Shown: one piece after another, positions 39,066 through 47,643 of the stretch
Numbering within the stretch: position 1 is the stretch's first letter
Layout: every line of letters begins with the position of its first letter
Source: Abiotrophia sp965245735
Lineage (GTDB): Bacteria; Bacillota; Bacilli; Lactobacillales; Aerococcaceae
Assembly: GCA_965245735.1 (NCBI GenBank)
Contig: CBDFAX010000005.1
Span: 1-64,000, forward strand
Reading direction: 5' to 3'
Length of the DNA stretch: 64,000 nt
The notes under the pieces: model-generated
Told to the model about the DNA's origin: nothing
Database searches by the model: none
Seen by the model: only the letters and a program-made list of their open reading frames with translations
Position numbers and translations under genes: made by a program

Positions 39066-41753
39066 GTGAATATTGAAAATCAGATTCAACAGAGTCAAGT
39101 TACGCATTTATCTCAGCTTCTTACAGATGCTCTTGAGCGAGCCTTTACTTCCATGACCTCACCCCAGCAGCAAGCCTTATTAGCCAAGCTTAAGAATTTA
39201 GCGGATCAAGGGGACTACTCGGCTTATGTGGCAGCTATTCAGCCACTGGCTGAAGAAGATTTAGCGCTAGTAGCCCGTTACTTCTCGGCCTTGCCATTTC
39301 TGATTAACATCGCAGAAGACGTGGAGTTGGCTAGTCAGATCAAAATGAAACGTTGTCGTCACACTGATTTTCAAGGGGAGTTGCCGGCTACATTGGCTGC
39401 CATCAAGCAAGCAGGCAAGGGACAAGTTCTTGAACGTCCCATGACCATTGAGCCAGTCTTAACGGCTCATCCTACTCAGGTTCAACGTAAGTCCATGCTA
39501 GATCTCATGGATAAGCTTTATGGCCTTTTAAGGGATTATCGCAACACCAGACCTGAATTTTTAGACCGACAAGCTTGGCAACACGAGCTTGAAGCCGTCA
39601 TTGAAATTATCTTAGGAACAGATTTGATTCGCGAACAGAAGCTACAAGTCGCAAATGAAATCGCCAATGTCATGACCTATTATCAGAAATCTCTGATTGA
39701 AAGTATCACAGATATTACCCTTAATTATCGCCAAGCCCTGTCTGCTTTAGAGATAGAGCCTCAGCAAGCTCTGCCAATTACCATGGGCATGTGGATTGGT
39801 GGGGATCGGGATGGCAACCCTTATGTGACTGCGGAAACCTTACGCCTGACCGCCCACATTCAATCACAAGTTATCTTAGACCATTACTTAAACAGCCTGG
39901 ACCAGCTTTATCGCCGCTATTCTTTCTCTAGTGATTTAGTGTCTGTGACCCCAGAATTGGCTGCTTTAGCAGAAGTTTCTGAAGATTACTCTATTTTCCG
40001 CCAGAAGGAACCTTATCGTAAGGCCTTAAACACCATTAAGAATCGCCTTTGTGCTAGCAAATCCTTAATTTTAGGGGAGGATTCTCAGCCTCAAGTCCAA
40101 GCCTATCCAGATGCCGAGACCTTCAAGGCTGACTTAAACCTTGTCTTAGAGGCGCTTATAGCCGATGGCAAGGAAGCACACACATTAGCTCCGCTAGAAT
40201 CCTTAATTGTCTGTGTAGAAGTATTTGGTTTCCATTTAGCCAGTATCGACCTAAGACAAGACTCCAGTATCAATGAGGCCTGCGTGGCTGAATTATTGGC
40301 ACAATCCAAGGTTGAGGAAAATTATAGTCAGCTAGATGAAGCAAGCAAAATCCAGTGCCTATTACACCAGTTAACCCAAGAACCTCGTCGCTTATCGAGC
40401 GCCTTAAATCAACCATCAGATATTCTGAGACGTGAGATGGCTATTTATCAAGCCGTCGCTGACCTACAAAATCGTTTGGGCCACCGCATCATCAAACGCC
40501 ACATTATTTCTCATACTACTTCCGTTTCTGACTTGTTAGAGTTGGCGTTGCTCTTCAAGGAAGTAGGCTTAATCGGTCCTGACTGGGCACATGTCCAACT
40601 AGTGCCACTCTTCGAGACCATTGAAGACTTGGAAGAATCCTTGGACGTCATGACCACTTATTTAGCTTTACCAGTTGTTCAGAAATGGCTAGAAAGCCAA
40701 GATTGGTGTCAGGAAATTATGCTAGGCTATTCGGATTCCAACAAGGACGGGGGTTACCTTGCTTCTGGCTGGGCTCTCTATCTAGCACAGAATAAATTAA
40801 CCCGTTTAGGTAAGGAAGAGGGCATTACCATTAGTTTCTTCCACGGTCGTGGGGGAACCGTCGGACGTGGCGGTGGGCCAAGTTATGAGGCCATTATGTC
40901 GCAACCTATTGGGACGATTAACCGCCTCATGCGGGTAACAGAGCAGGGCGAAGTCATTGGGACCAAGTATGGTAATCCTGACACAGCCTATTATCAATTA
41001 GAAAACATGTTAGTGGCCTCCTTGTCTCACGTCTTGTTAGCCCATGAAGTTCAGGATAGCAAACCTTATGAAGCAGTTATGAATCGCTTGGTTGATTGGA
41101 GCTATCAAGCCTATCGTCAATTAGTCTTTGGAACTCCTGGCTTCTCCGATTTCTTCTTCCAAGCAACGCCAATTAAGGAAGTTAGCCAACTTAATATTGG
41201 CTCTCGTCCTGCCTCACGTAAGAAGGTGACCGATATTGATGGTCTGCGGGCTATACCTTGGGTCTTCTCTTGGTCACAGAGTCGCATGATGTTCCCAGGT
41301 TGGTATGGTGTAGGAACTGCCTTCCAAGTTTTTATTGAAGAAGACCCTAGTCATTTAGCTTTATTGCAAGAAATGTATGCAGAATGGCCATTCTTCCGGG
41401 CCTTACTGTCTAATGTAGACATGGTCTTGGCTAAGTCTGATATGGAAGTGGCGCGTTACTATAGCCAACTAGTTGAGGATGATAATGGTCAAGCCATCTT
41501 CCAAATCTTAGAAGCAGAGTGGCAACGCACCAAGGATCTCCTCTTACAAATAGAAGGGGAAGCTCAGCTATTGGCGCAAAATAATTACCTGCGTGATTCC
41601 TTAGCCATGCGTCTGCCATACTTCAATGCCCTCAATTACTTGCAGGTGGAACTGATTAGACGGTCTCGTCAAGAACCGCTCAGTCCTTTGGCTAGCAAGA
41701 TTCTGCACATTACCATTAATGGGATTGCGACTGGCTTGCGTAACTCTGGTTGA
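39066..41753 (+). CDS. ppc: Phosphoenolpyruvate carboxylase
   Basis: Carboxylates PEP with bicarbonate to oxaloacetate, the anaplerotic supply for aspartate in organisms without a full TCA cycle. Motifs: catalytic His135 in LTAHPTQ, GGDRDGNPYVT, GYSDSNKDGGYLAS, and the glycine-rich FHGRGGTVGRGGGP. With GTG at 39066 the protein has 895 residues; this start follows GAGAAGG at eight-base spacing, better than a GTG three codons earlier. Terminator upstream, own promoter. It interrupts the rbfA-truB neighbourhood. Confidence 0.96.
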   Translation: MNIENQIQQSQVTHLSQLLTDALERAFTSMTSPQQQALLAKLKNLADQGDYSAYVAAIQPLAEEDLALVARYFSALPFLINIAEDVELASQIKMKRCRHTDFQGELPATLAAIKQAGKGQVLERPMTIEPVLTAHPTQVQRKSMLDLMDKLYGLLRDYRNTRPEFLDRQAWQHELEAVIEIILGTDLIREQKLQVANEIANVMTYYQKSLIESITDITLNYRQALSALEIEPQQALPITMGMWIGGDRDGNPYVTAETLRLTAHIQSQVILDHYLNSLDQLYRRYSFSSDLVSVTPELAALAEVSEDYSIFRQKEPYRKALNTIKNRLCASKSLILGEDSQPQVQAYPDAETFKADLNLVLEALIADGKEAHTLAPLESLIVCVEVFGFHLASIDLRQDSSINEACVAELLAQSKVEENYSQLDEASKIQCLLHQLTQEPRRLSSALNQPSDILRREMAIYQAVADLQNRLGHRIIKRHIISHTTSVSDLLELALLFKEVGLIGPDWAHVQLVPLFETIEDLEESLDVMTTYLALPVVQKWLESQDWCQEIMLGYSDSNKDGGYLASGWALYLAQNKLTRLGKEEGITISFFHGRGGTVGRGGGPSYEAIMSQPIGTINRLMRVTEQGEVIGTKYGNPDTAYYQLENMLVASLSHVLLAHEVQDSKPYEAVMNRLVDWSYQAYRQLVFGTPGFSDFFFQATPIKEVSQLNIGSRPASRKKVTDIDGLRAIPWVFSWSQSRMMFPGWYGVGTAFQVFIEEDPSHLALLQEMYAEWPFFRALLSNVDMVLAKSDMEVARYYSQLVEDDNGQAIFQILEAEWQRTKDLLLQIEGEAQLLAQNNYLRDSLAMRLPYFNALNYLQVELIRRSRQEPLSPLASKILHITINGIATGLRNSG

Positions 41754-41851
41754 TGGCACTTCTCAAGCCCTTATCTAAGCCCTTTGTTAGTCTTTTGGCC
41801 TTAAATCTGATATAATAAATCGTTATGAAATTTAAAGGAGCGTCGCACACT

Positions 41852-42781
41852 ATGTATCACGGAATCTTGGTAATTAATAAACCAGTTGGCATGACCAGTC
41901 ACGATGTTGTCTTTAAATTACGCAAAATTCTCAGAACGAAACGCATTGGACACACCGGTACTTTGGACCCTAACGTGGCGGGCGTCTTAGTTTGTTGTAT
42001 TGGCCAAGCAACTAAGTTAGTAGAAGACCTCATGGATGGTCAAAAGGGCTACCGGGGTGAAATCACCTTGGGTTTTTCTACCGAGACAGAAGATGCGGAT
42101 GGAGCGACTGTCGAGCGTAAGCGACTTGAAGAGCCAGTGTCTGATGCCACAATTGATGCCGCCATGGCAACTTTTCTAGGAGAGATTGTTCAAATTCCGC
42201 CTTATTACTCAGCCGTTAAAGTAGGCGGCAAGCGTCTCTATGAATATGCGCGTGCAGGTCAGCAAGTAGAGCGCCCGCGCCGAATAGCTCGGATTGATCG
42301 CTTTGAACGACTAGGGGCCAGTGAATTCGACCCACAAGAAGGCCTACAACACTGGTCTTTTGATGTCCAATGCGGCAAGGGAACCTATGTAAGAACCCTA
42401 GCAGTTGATCTAGGCGCTAAGCTAGGCTATCCAAGTCACATGTCTCAACTGGTTCGCTACATGACGGGTGGCTATAGCTTGTCTCAGGCCCATAGCCTAG
42501 AAGAAGTAGCCCAAGCGGCAGATCAAGGGCGAGTTAGCCATATCCTAGTCCCGCTGGATCAAGCAATCAACTTCTGCCCACATTACCACTTGCAAGATTC
42601 AGAGTGGCCCATAGTCAAGAATGGGCAGGTTGTGCCAAGCGCGGCCTTTAGCCAAACTATTAAACAGGCTACCGCTTGCTACTACCAAGGCAAAGTTCGT
42701 GCCATTTACGGGCCACATCCAAGCAAAGCTGGTATGGTCAAGCCCTTGAAGATGTTTACCTATGAAGAGGAGTCACGATAG
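41852..42781 (+). CDS. truB: tRNA pseudouridine-55 synthase TruB
   Basis: Makes pseudouridine 55 in the T loop of tRNAs. The 309 residues begin HGILVINKPVGMTSHDVVFKL, with catalytic Asp39 in GHTGTLDPNVAGVL. The start at 41852 follows AAAGGAG and matches the family N-terminus; ATG nine codons earlier has no ribosome site. A TATAAT at 41811-41816 may be its -10. ribF follows five bases after the stop. Confidence 0.96.
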   Translation: MYHGILVINKPVGMTSHDVVFKLRKILRTKRIGHTGTLDPNVAGVLVCCIGQATKLVEDLMDGQKGYRGEITLGFSTETEDADGATVERKRLEEPVSDATIDAAMATFLGEIVQIPPYYSAVKVGGKRLYEYARAGQQVERPRRIARIDRFERLGASEFDPQEGLQHWSFDVQCGKGTYVRTLAVDLGAKLGYPSHMSQLVRYMTGGYSLSQAHSLEEVAQAADQGRVSHILVPLDQAINFCPHYHLQDSEWPIVKNGQVVPSAAFSQTIKQATACYYQGKVRAIYGPHPSKAGMVKPLKMFTYEEESR

Positions 42782-42786
42782 ACAAC

Positions 42787-43734
42787 ATGGAAATTATTCG
42801 TATACACCACCCAAATCTTCCGCAACTTAAGGGGCCCATTGTCTTGGTTTTAGGATTCTTCGATGGCGTGCATCGGGGACATCAGGCTGTCATTCAAGCC
42901 GGACGTCGAGAGGCCGACCGCTTAGGCCTGCCTTTGGCGGTCATGACCTTCAACCAACATCCAAAAATCGTATACAGTCGATTGACAGCTGCTGAAATGG
43001 ATTACCTGTCAGACTTAGACCGTAAGATGGAATTGCTTGAAGCTAATCAGGTGGACATGGTCTTCTTAGTAGACTTTACCTATCCCTTTGGCTCCCAGTC
43101 TCCTCAAGCTTTTGTTGAAAAATACATTGTCGGCCTTAAGGCTCAGGTGGTGGTAGCAGGTTTTGACTATACTTATGGTCCTAAAGAAGAAGCCAACATG
43201 TCCACCTTACCGCAACACGCAGCTGGTCGCTTCCAAATTATTGAAGTGCCTGAACTGGTGCTTAATCAGGAAAAAATCGGCTCGACACCCATTCGGGAAC
43301 TCTTAAGAGAAGGAAAAATAGATGAGGCCAATTTGGCTCTAGGCTATGTCTACGAGACCAGCGGTGTGGTCGTTCATGGTGAGAAGCGTGGGCGAACCAT
43401 TGGCTTTCCAACGGCTAATATTCGTCCCCAAGCTGACCAAGTCCAACCAGGGCCGGGTATCTATGTGGTCGAGATTCAAGTCAATGGCATTTGGCATCAA
43501 GGCATGGCTTCGATTGGCTATAATGTGACCTTTGAGACGGAGACAGGTCTGACCTGCGAGGTGCATATTTTTAACTTCAACCAGCTCATTTATGGTGAGA
43601 CCGTTAAAGTTCGTTGGCATCACTATCTACGTGGCGAAGTTAAATTTGAATCGGTTCAGGGCCTAATTCAACAACTGCAGGCTGACCAAGCAGCCTCGCA
43701 AGCTTACTTCCAGCAAATTAATAAGGAGGGTTAG
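42787..43734 (+). CDS. ribF: Bifunctional riboflavin kinase/FAD synthetase
   Basis: Makes FMN and FAD from riboflavin. The N-terminal nucleotidyltransferase domain has LGFFDGVHRGHQAVI; the C-terminal flavokinase domain has GEKRGRTIGFPTANI and VSIGYNVTFE-like (here ASIGYNVTFE) segments. The 315-residue length is usual. The ribosome site AGAGGAG is inside the end of truB, 14 bases before the ATG, a long spacing suggesting coupled translation. hemW-like gene follows at once. Confidence 0.96.
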   Translation: MEIIRIHHPNLPQLKGPIVLVLGFFDGVHRGHQAVIQAGRREADRLGLPLAVMTFNQHPKIVYSRLTAAEMDYLSDLDRKMELLEANQVDMVFLVDFTYPFGSQSPQAFVEKYIVGLKAQVVVAGFDYTYGPKEEANMSTLPQHAAGRFQIIEVPELVLNQEKIGSTPIRELLREGKIDEANLALGYVYETSGVVVHGEKRGRTIGFPTANIRPQADQVQPGPGIYVVEIQVNGIWHQGMASIGYNVTFETETGLTCEVHIFNFNQLIYGETVKVRWHHYLRGEVKFESVQGLIQQLQADQAASQAYFQQINKEG

Positions 43735-43735
43735 C

Positions 43736-44908
43736 ATGCAAGCCAAGGCCGCCTATATCCATATTCCTTTCTGCAAGAAAATTTGCCATTATTGTGCCTT
43801 TAATAAGTTTTTCTATGATGGCCAACCAGTCGGGGATTATCTGGCCGCCTTGGACCAGGAAATGGCTGCCTACGAGTTAGATCAGACGCAGCCCCTAGAC
43901 ACCCTCTATATTGGGGGTGGGACCCCAAGTTGCTTGTCTCTGTCAGAGTTGGATTACTTGTTAGCCTCTATTCACCGGCGCTTGCCCCTGACGGACAAGA
44001 CCGAATTTTCTTTTGAGATTAACCCAGGTGAACTTAGCCTAGAAAAATGCCGTCTGCTCAAAGACCAGGGGGTTAACCGTATCAGTATGGGGGTCCAGAC
44101 CTTCAATGACCGACTACTCCGTAAAATTGGACGTAATCATCGGGAAAAACAAATCTACCAGTCCATCGACTGGTTTCGCCAGGTAGGCTTTGAAAATCTC
44201 AGTATTGATTTGATTTTTCGTTTGCCAGAACAAACTTTAGCAGACTTCGATGAGAGTTTGACCAAGGCCTTATCTTTGGATTTGCCTCATTATTCCCTCT
44301 ATTCTCTGATTATTGAGAATCAGACAGTCTTCCAGCAACTCATGCGCCAGGGCAAGTTGCCCCTGCCTAGCGAGGATGTAGATGCCGATATGTTTCAATT
44401 GGCTATTGACCGGCTCAAAGACGCCGGCATCCACCAGTATGAAGTCTCCAACTTCGCCAAACCAGGCTATGAATCGCAACACAATCTAGGTTATTGGCGT
44501 TATACGCCTTACTATGGCTTTGGTGCGGGTGCTCATGGTTTCTTAGATGGGGCGCGTTATTACAATCACGGGCCCGTTCACCATTACCTTAAACAATTAA
44601 GAGCTGGCAATAAGCCTATTATTGATGCTAGTCCCTTGGACTTAGTTGATCAGATGGAAGAATTTCTCTTCTTGGCCTTGCGGACCACACAAGGGGTCTG
44701 CCTAACAGACTTTCAAAGACGATTTGGCTATCGGGCGGAAGTCTTGTTTGCTGATTTCTTCAGACAGCAAGCTGAGCGTGGACTTTTAATAGAAGAAAGT
44801 GACCGTATTTATTTAACTACAAAAGGCCTTTTCCTAGCCGATCTAGTTTTTCGGGATTTGATTGGTTGGCTCAAGGAAAGGCCGCAAATAATGAATAAGG
44901 AGGATTAA
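43736..44908 (+). CDS. HemW-like radical SAM protein
   Basis: A 390-residue radical S-adenosylmethionine protein related to coproporphyrinogen oxidase HemN; members of this short group are considered heme chaperones (HemW). The 4Fe-4S motif is C-x3-C-x2-C (Cys13, Cys17, Cys20 in PFCKKICHYCAF). Later segments YIGGGTPSCLS, NPGELS and SMGVQTFND are typical. AAGGAGGG precedes the ATG. The order truB-ribF-hemW-hrcA operon is seen in related bacteria, though a YitT gene intervenes here. Confidence 0.9.
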   Translation: MQAKAAYIHIPFCKKICHYCAFNKFFYDGQPVGDYLAALDQEMAAYELDQTQPLDTLYIGGGTPSCLSLSELDYLLASIHRRLPLTDKTEFSFEINPGELSLEKCRLLKDQGVNRISMGVQTFNDRLLRKIGRNHREKQIYQSIDWFRQVGFENLSIDLIFRLPEQTLADFDESLTKALSLDLPHYSLYSLIIENQTVFQQLMRQGKLPLPSEDVDADMFQLAIDRLKDAGIHQYEVSNFAKPGYESQHNLGYWRYTPYYGFGAGAHGFLDGARYYNHGPVHHYLKQLRAGNKPIIDASPLDLVDQMEEFLFLALRTTQGVCLTDFQRRFGYRAEVLFADFFRQQAERGLLIEESDRIYLTTKGLFLADLVFRDLIGWLKERPQIMNKED

Positions 44909-44911
44909 TTG

Positions 44912-45781
44912 ATGAATCGTAAATTTTTGAAGAATTTCTTTTTAGTAGTTTTAGGGAGTTTAATCTTTGCCTATGCCATTAATTTGCTACTGGTACCTAA
45001 CCATATGGGGGAGGGCGGCGTGACCGGGGTCACATTACTACTCAAGTATACGCTAGGTTGGGATAACGCTATTACTTACTGGATCATCAACGTGGTCCTC
45101 TTAATTATTGGGTGGCGTTATCTAGAGCGGGAAACCCTCTATCTGACCATTGTATCGGTTATGTGTATTTCCGTCTTCCAGAAGATTCTGCCTTCCACAG
45201 GCTTTATTCCCGAAAATTCCATGATTATTCCGCTTATGGCGGGAGCCATGATTGGGGTAGGGCTTGGTTTGGTTTTCCTAGGCGGCGGGACTACCGCTGG
45301 GGCTGACATTATCGTGATGATTCTCAATAAATACTTTGGGATTAACACCTCTGCTGGTTTCCTCATGATTGATACGGTCGTCGTACTTTCAACTTCCTTT
45401 GTTATCGGCTTAGAGAAGACGGTCTTAACCTTAGCCATGTTGGTTGTCTTTACCCGCATCATGAACTTTATTTTAGAAGGTTTCAACCCTAAGAAGTCCG
45501 TTACCATTATCTCTAAGGATTCGGATAAAGTGGCTCAGGCTATTTCCCAACGTATTCAGCGTGGGATTACCATTCTAAAAGGGCAAGGTTACTACACCCG
45601 CAATGAGAAAGATGTCCTCTTCATTGTAGTTAGCCGTAACCAGCTTCTACCTCTGCAACGGACGGTGCTTGAGATTGATCCAACTGCCTTTGTGATTATC
45701 TCCAATGTCCAACAAGTACATGGGGAAGGCTTCTCCTTCTATCTAGATGCTGAGACTGGTCAACAGATTCCTCATCGCTAA
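44912..45781 (+). CDS. YitT-family membrane protein (DUF161/DUF2179)
   Basis: A 289-residue protein with five or six transmembrane helices (residues 8 to about 190) and a cytoplasmic C-terminal DUF2179 domain (SKDSDKVAQAISQRIQRGITILKGQGYYTRNEKDVLFIVVSR). The N-terminal AYAINLLLVPNHMGEGGVTGV and GGGTTAGADII are hallmark YitT stretches. ATG at 44912 is preferred to TTG one codon before. AAGGAGG overlaps the end of the previous gene. Function of the family is not established. Confidence 0.92.
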   Translation: MNRKFLKNFFLVVLGSLIFAYAINLLLVPNHMGEGGVTGVTLLLKYTLGWDNAITYWIINVVLLIIGWRYLERETLYLTIVSVMCISVFQKILPSTGFIPENSMIIPLMAGAMIGVGLGLVFLGGGTTAGADIIVMILNKYFGINTSAGFLMIDTVVVLSTSFVIGLEKTVLTLAMLVVFTRIMNFILEGFNPKKSVTIISKDSDKVAQAISQRIQRGITILKGQGYYTRNEKDVLFIVVSRNQLLPLQRTVLEIDPTAFVIISNVQQVHGEGFSFYLDAETGQQIPHR

Positions 45782-45790
45782 AAAGCTTAT

Positions 45791-45821
45791 AAACTCGCGC
45801 TTTTGACTAGTGCGAGTTTTT
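45791..45821 (+). terminator. Terminator after YitT gene
   Basis: AAACTCGCG / TGCGAGTTT stem (one G-U), 11-base loop, T run. Confidence 0.85.
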
Positions 45822-45834
45822 ATTCTAGGTAAAA

Positions 45835-45861
45835 TTAGCACTCTAATAAAAAGAGTGCTAA
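45835..45861. promoter_or_regulatory. CIRCE element 1 (HrcA operator)
   Basis: TTAGCACTC-N9-GAGTGCTAA, exact CIRCE consensus, 19 bases upstream of the hrcA -35. Confidence 0.96.
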
Positions 45862-45879
45862 AATTTATGCTCAAAAGGG

Positions 45880-45908
45880 TTGACAAGGGCTAAAATAGGG
45901 TGTATACT
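45880..45908 (+). promoter_or_regulatory. hrcA-grpE-dnaK-dnaJ promoter
   Basis: TTGACA (45880-45885), 17-base spacer, TATACT (45903-45908), lying between two CIRCE elements. Confidence 0.93.
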
Positions 45909-45912
45909 AGCA

Positions 45913-45939
45913 TTAGCACTTGAGGTAAAAGAGTGCTAA
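45913..45939. promoter_or_regulatory. CIRCE element 2 (HrcA operator)
   Basis: TTAGCACTT-N9-GAGTGCTAA, one base from consensus, at the expected transcription start. Confidence 0.95.
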
Positions 45940-45955
45940 AAAAGAGGTGAGAACA

Positions 45956-46945
45956 ATGTTAACAGCTAGGCAACAACAAATTTTACAGTTGATTGTGCAG
46001 CTGTATGGCCAGTATGAAGAACCGATTGGGTCTAAGACCCTGCTTCAGAAGAGTCTATTGGATGTCTCACCGGCAACCGTACGAAACGATATGTTGGCAC
46101 TTGAGCGCATTGGCTATCTCAAGAAGGCTCATTCTTCTAGTGGACGGATTCCATCCTTTGATGGTTACCGCTACTATGTAGATCAACTGATCGAAGATCA
46201 AGCAGATATTCAAATGGCCAAGCAAGATAGTGAGGTAATTCAATCTATCTTCCGAGATCGCCATTTTGACGCTATGCAGCATGCCCAATTGGCGGCTGAT
46301 ATCTTGGTCTCCTTGACTGGCTATACGGCCGTCGTTTTGGGAGAATCCAAGGAACAATATCATTTAAGTGAGTTCCGCTTGATACAACTCAGCGAGAGTC
46401 GGATTGTCGCCATTGTCTTGACTGACAAGGGAAGCGTTGAAAGTGATCTAGTAGATTTACCACGATCCTTAAGTCGAGAGGACTTGGGTCGTTTGACTCA
46501 AGCCATCAACCAAGAAATTGTTGGCTTACCCTTACTAGAAGCACAGCAACGACTTAAATTGACCTTGCCACTCTTGATGCAGCGCTTAGTTGGCTTCCAA
46601 GTCGACTTTTCGTCAGTTATCACCAAATTAATGCGCCATTTGAAGGGGCGTAGTTACTATGTCAGTGGTAAGAATAATCTATTCGATTCAGTAGAAGTGT
46701 CAGATTACAAGCGACTCTTCAACCTAATCGATGGGTCAGCTGAAATGTTCCAGCTACTTGAAGCCAAGCAAGGCTTAGCAGTTGAACTGGGATTGGGAGG
46801 CCTAGCAGACGTCAGTCTGGTGACCTCATCCTATCAGTATCAAGCACAACTGGTCATCATCGGCCTAGTTGGTCCCGCTACTATGCCTTATCAGCGTGTA
46901 CTGGGCTTGATGCATCACATCACGCATGAACTGGCCCATTATTAA
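45956..46945 (+). CDS. hrcA: Heat-inducible transcription repressor HrcA
   Basis: Represses chaperone operons by binding CIRCE; its activity depends on GroEL in Bacillus. The 329 residues have an N-terminal winged helix (LTARQQQILQLIVQLYGQYEEPIGSKTL, VSPATVRNDMLALERIGYL) with the conserved SSSGRIPS segment, then the dimerisation domain. ATG at 45956 follows AAAGAGGTGAG; a GTG three codons earlier overlaps that site. Autoregulated through the two CIRCE elements upstream. Confidence 0.96.
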   Translation: MLTARQQQILQLIVQLYGQYEEPIGSKTLLQKSLLDVSPATVRNDMLALERIGYLKKAHSSSGRIPSFDGYRYYVDQLIEDQADIQMAKQDSEVIQSIFRDRHFDAMQHAQLAADILVSLTGYTAVVLGESKEQYHLSEFRLIQLSESRIVAIVLTDKGSVESDLVDLPRSLSREDLGRLTQAINQEIVGLPLLEAQQRLKLTLPLLMQRLVGFQVDFSSVITKLMRHLKGRSYYVSGKNNLFDSVEVSDYKRLFNLIDGSAEMFQLLEAKQGLAVELGLGGLADVSLVTSSYQYQAQLVIIGLVGPATMPYQRVLGLMHHITHELAHY

Positions 46946-46989
46946 GTAGCCACACCCAGAATTACCAAACCCTTAAAGGAGGCGATTAC

Positions 46990-47586
46990 GTGTCAAACAC
47001 AGAAAAAGAAGTACTCAAGCAAGACACGCCTGTTCAAGATGAAATGCTTGATAAGATTCAAGACAGTGCTGATCAAGAAGAGGTTGAAGTTGATCAATCA
47101 AGCGACAGCCTAGATCAAGCCATTGAGGAAGCGGAAGACCAAGTCAGTCAGTTAGAGTCTGAAAAAGAAGCTTTATCCGACCAACTCTTACGTCTACAGG
47201 CGGAAATCCAGAACATGCGACGCATTAACCAACGTGAACGCCAAGATGCAGCCAAATATCGCTCGCAAAGCTTGGCCAGCCATCTCTTAGATGTAGCTGA
47301 TAACTTGGAACGCGCCTTGGCAACCCCAGCTGAGTCTGAAGATGCCAAAGCCATCCATAAGGGCATCGAGATGGTTTACAAGCAGTTCCAACAAGCCTTT
47401 GAAAAAGAAGGCATTAGCGTTATTGACCCATTGAACCAAGCTTTTGACCCTAATTTCCATCAGGCCGTTAGCATGATGCCTGCAGGCGAAGGTCAAGAAG
47501 CTGATACAGTCATCAATGTCTTACAAAAAGGCTACATGTTACAAGACCGGGTTTTAAGACCCGCTATGGTCATTGTCGCTCAGTAA
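46990..47586 (+). CDS. grpE: Nucleotide exchange factor GrpE
   Basis: Releases ADP from DnaK. The 198 residues have an acidic N-terminus, a long coiled coil (LESEKEALSDQLLRLQAEIQNMRRINQRERQD), and the beta domain ending with VLQKGYMLQDRVLRPAMVIVAQ, which is diagnostic. GTG start after AAAGGAGGCG. Second gene of the CIRCE operon. Confidence 0.96.
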   Translation: MSNTEKEVLKQDTPVQDEMLDKIQDSADQEEVEVDQSSDSLDQAIEEAEDQVSQLESEKEALSDQLLRLQAEIQNMRRINQRERQDAAKYRSQSLASHLLDVADNLERALATPAESEDAKAIHKGIEMVYKQFQQAFEKEGISVIDPLNQAFDPNFHQAVSMMPAGEGQEADTVINVLQKGYMLQDRVLRPAMVIVAQ

Positions 47587-47643
47587 CAATTTAACGAATA
47601 TTCCAGACTAAAAAATCAAACTAAAAGAAAAGAGGAAACTATT

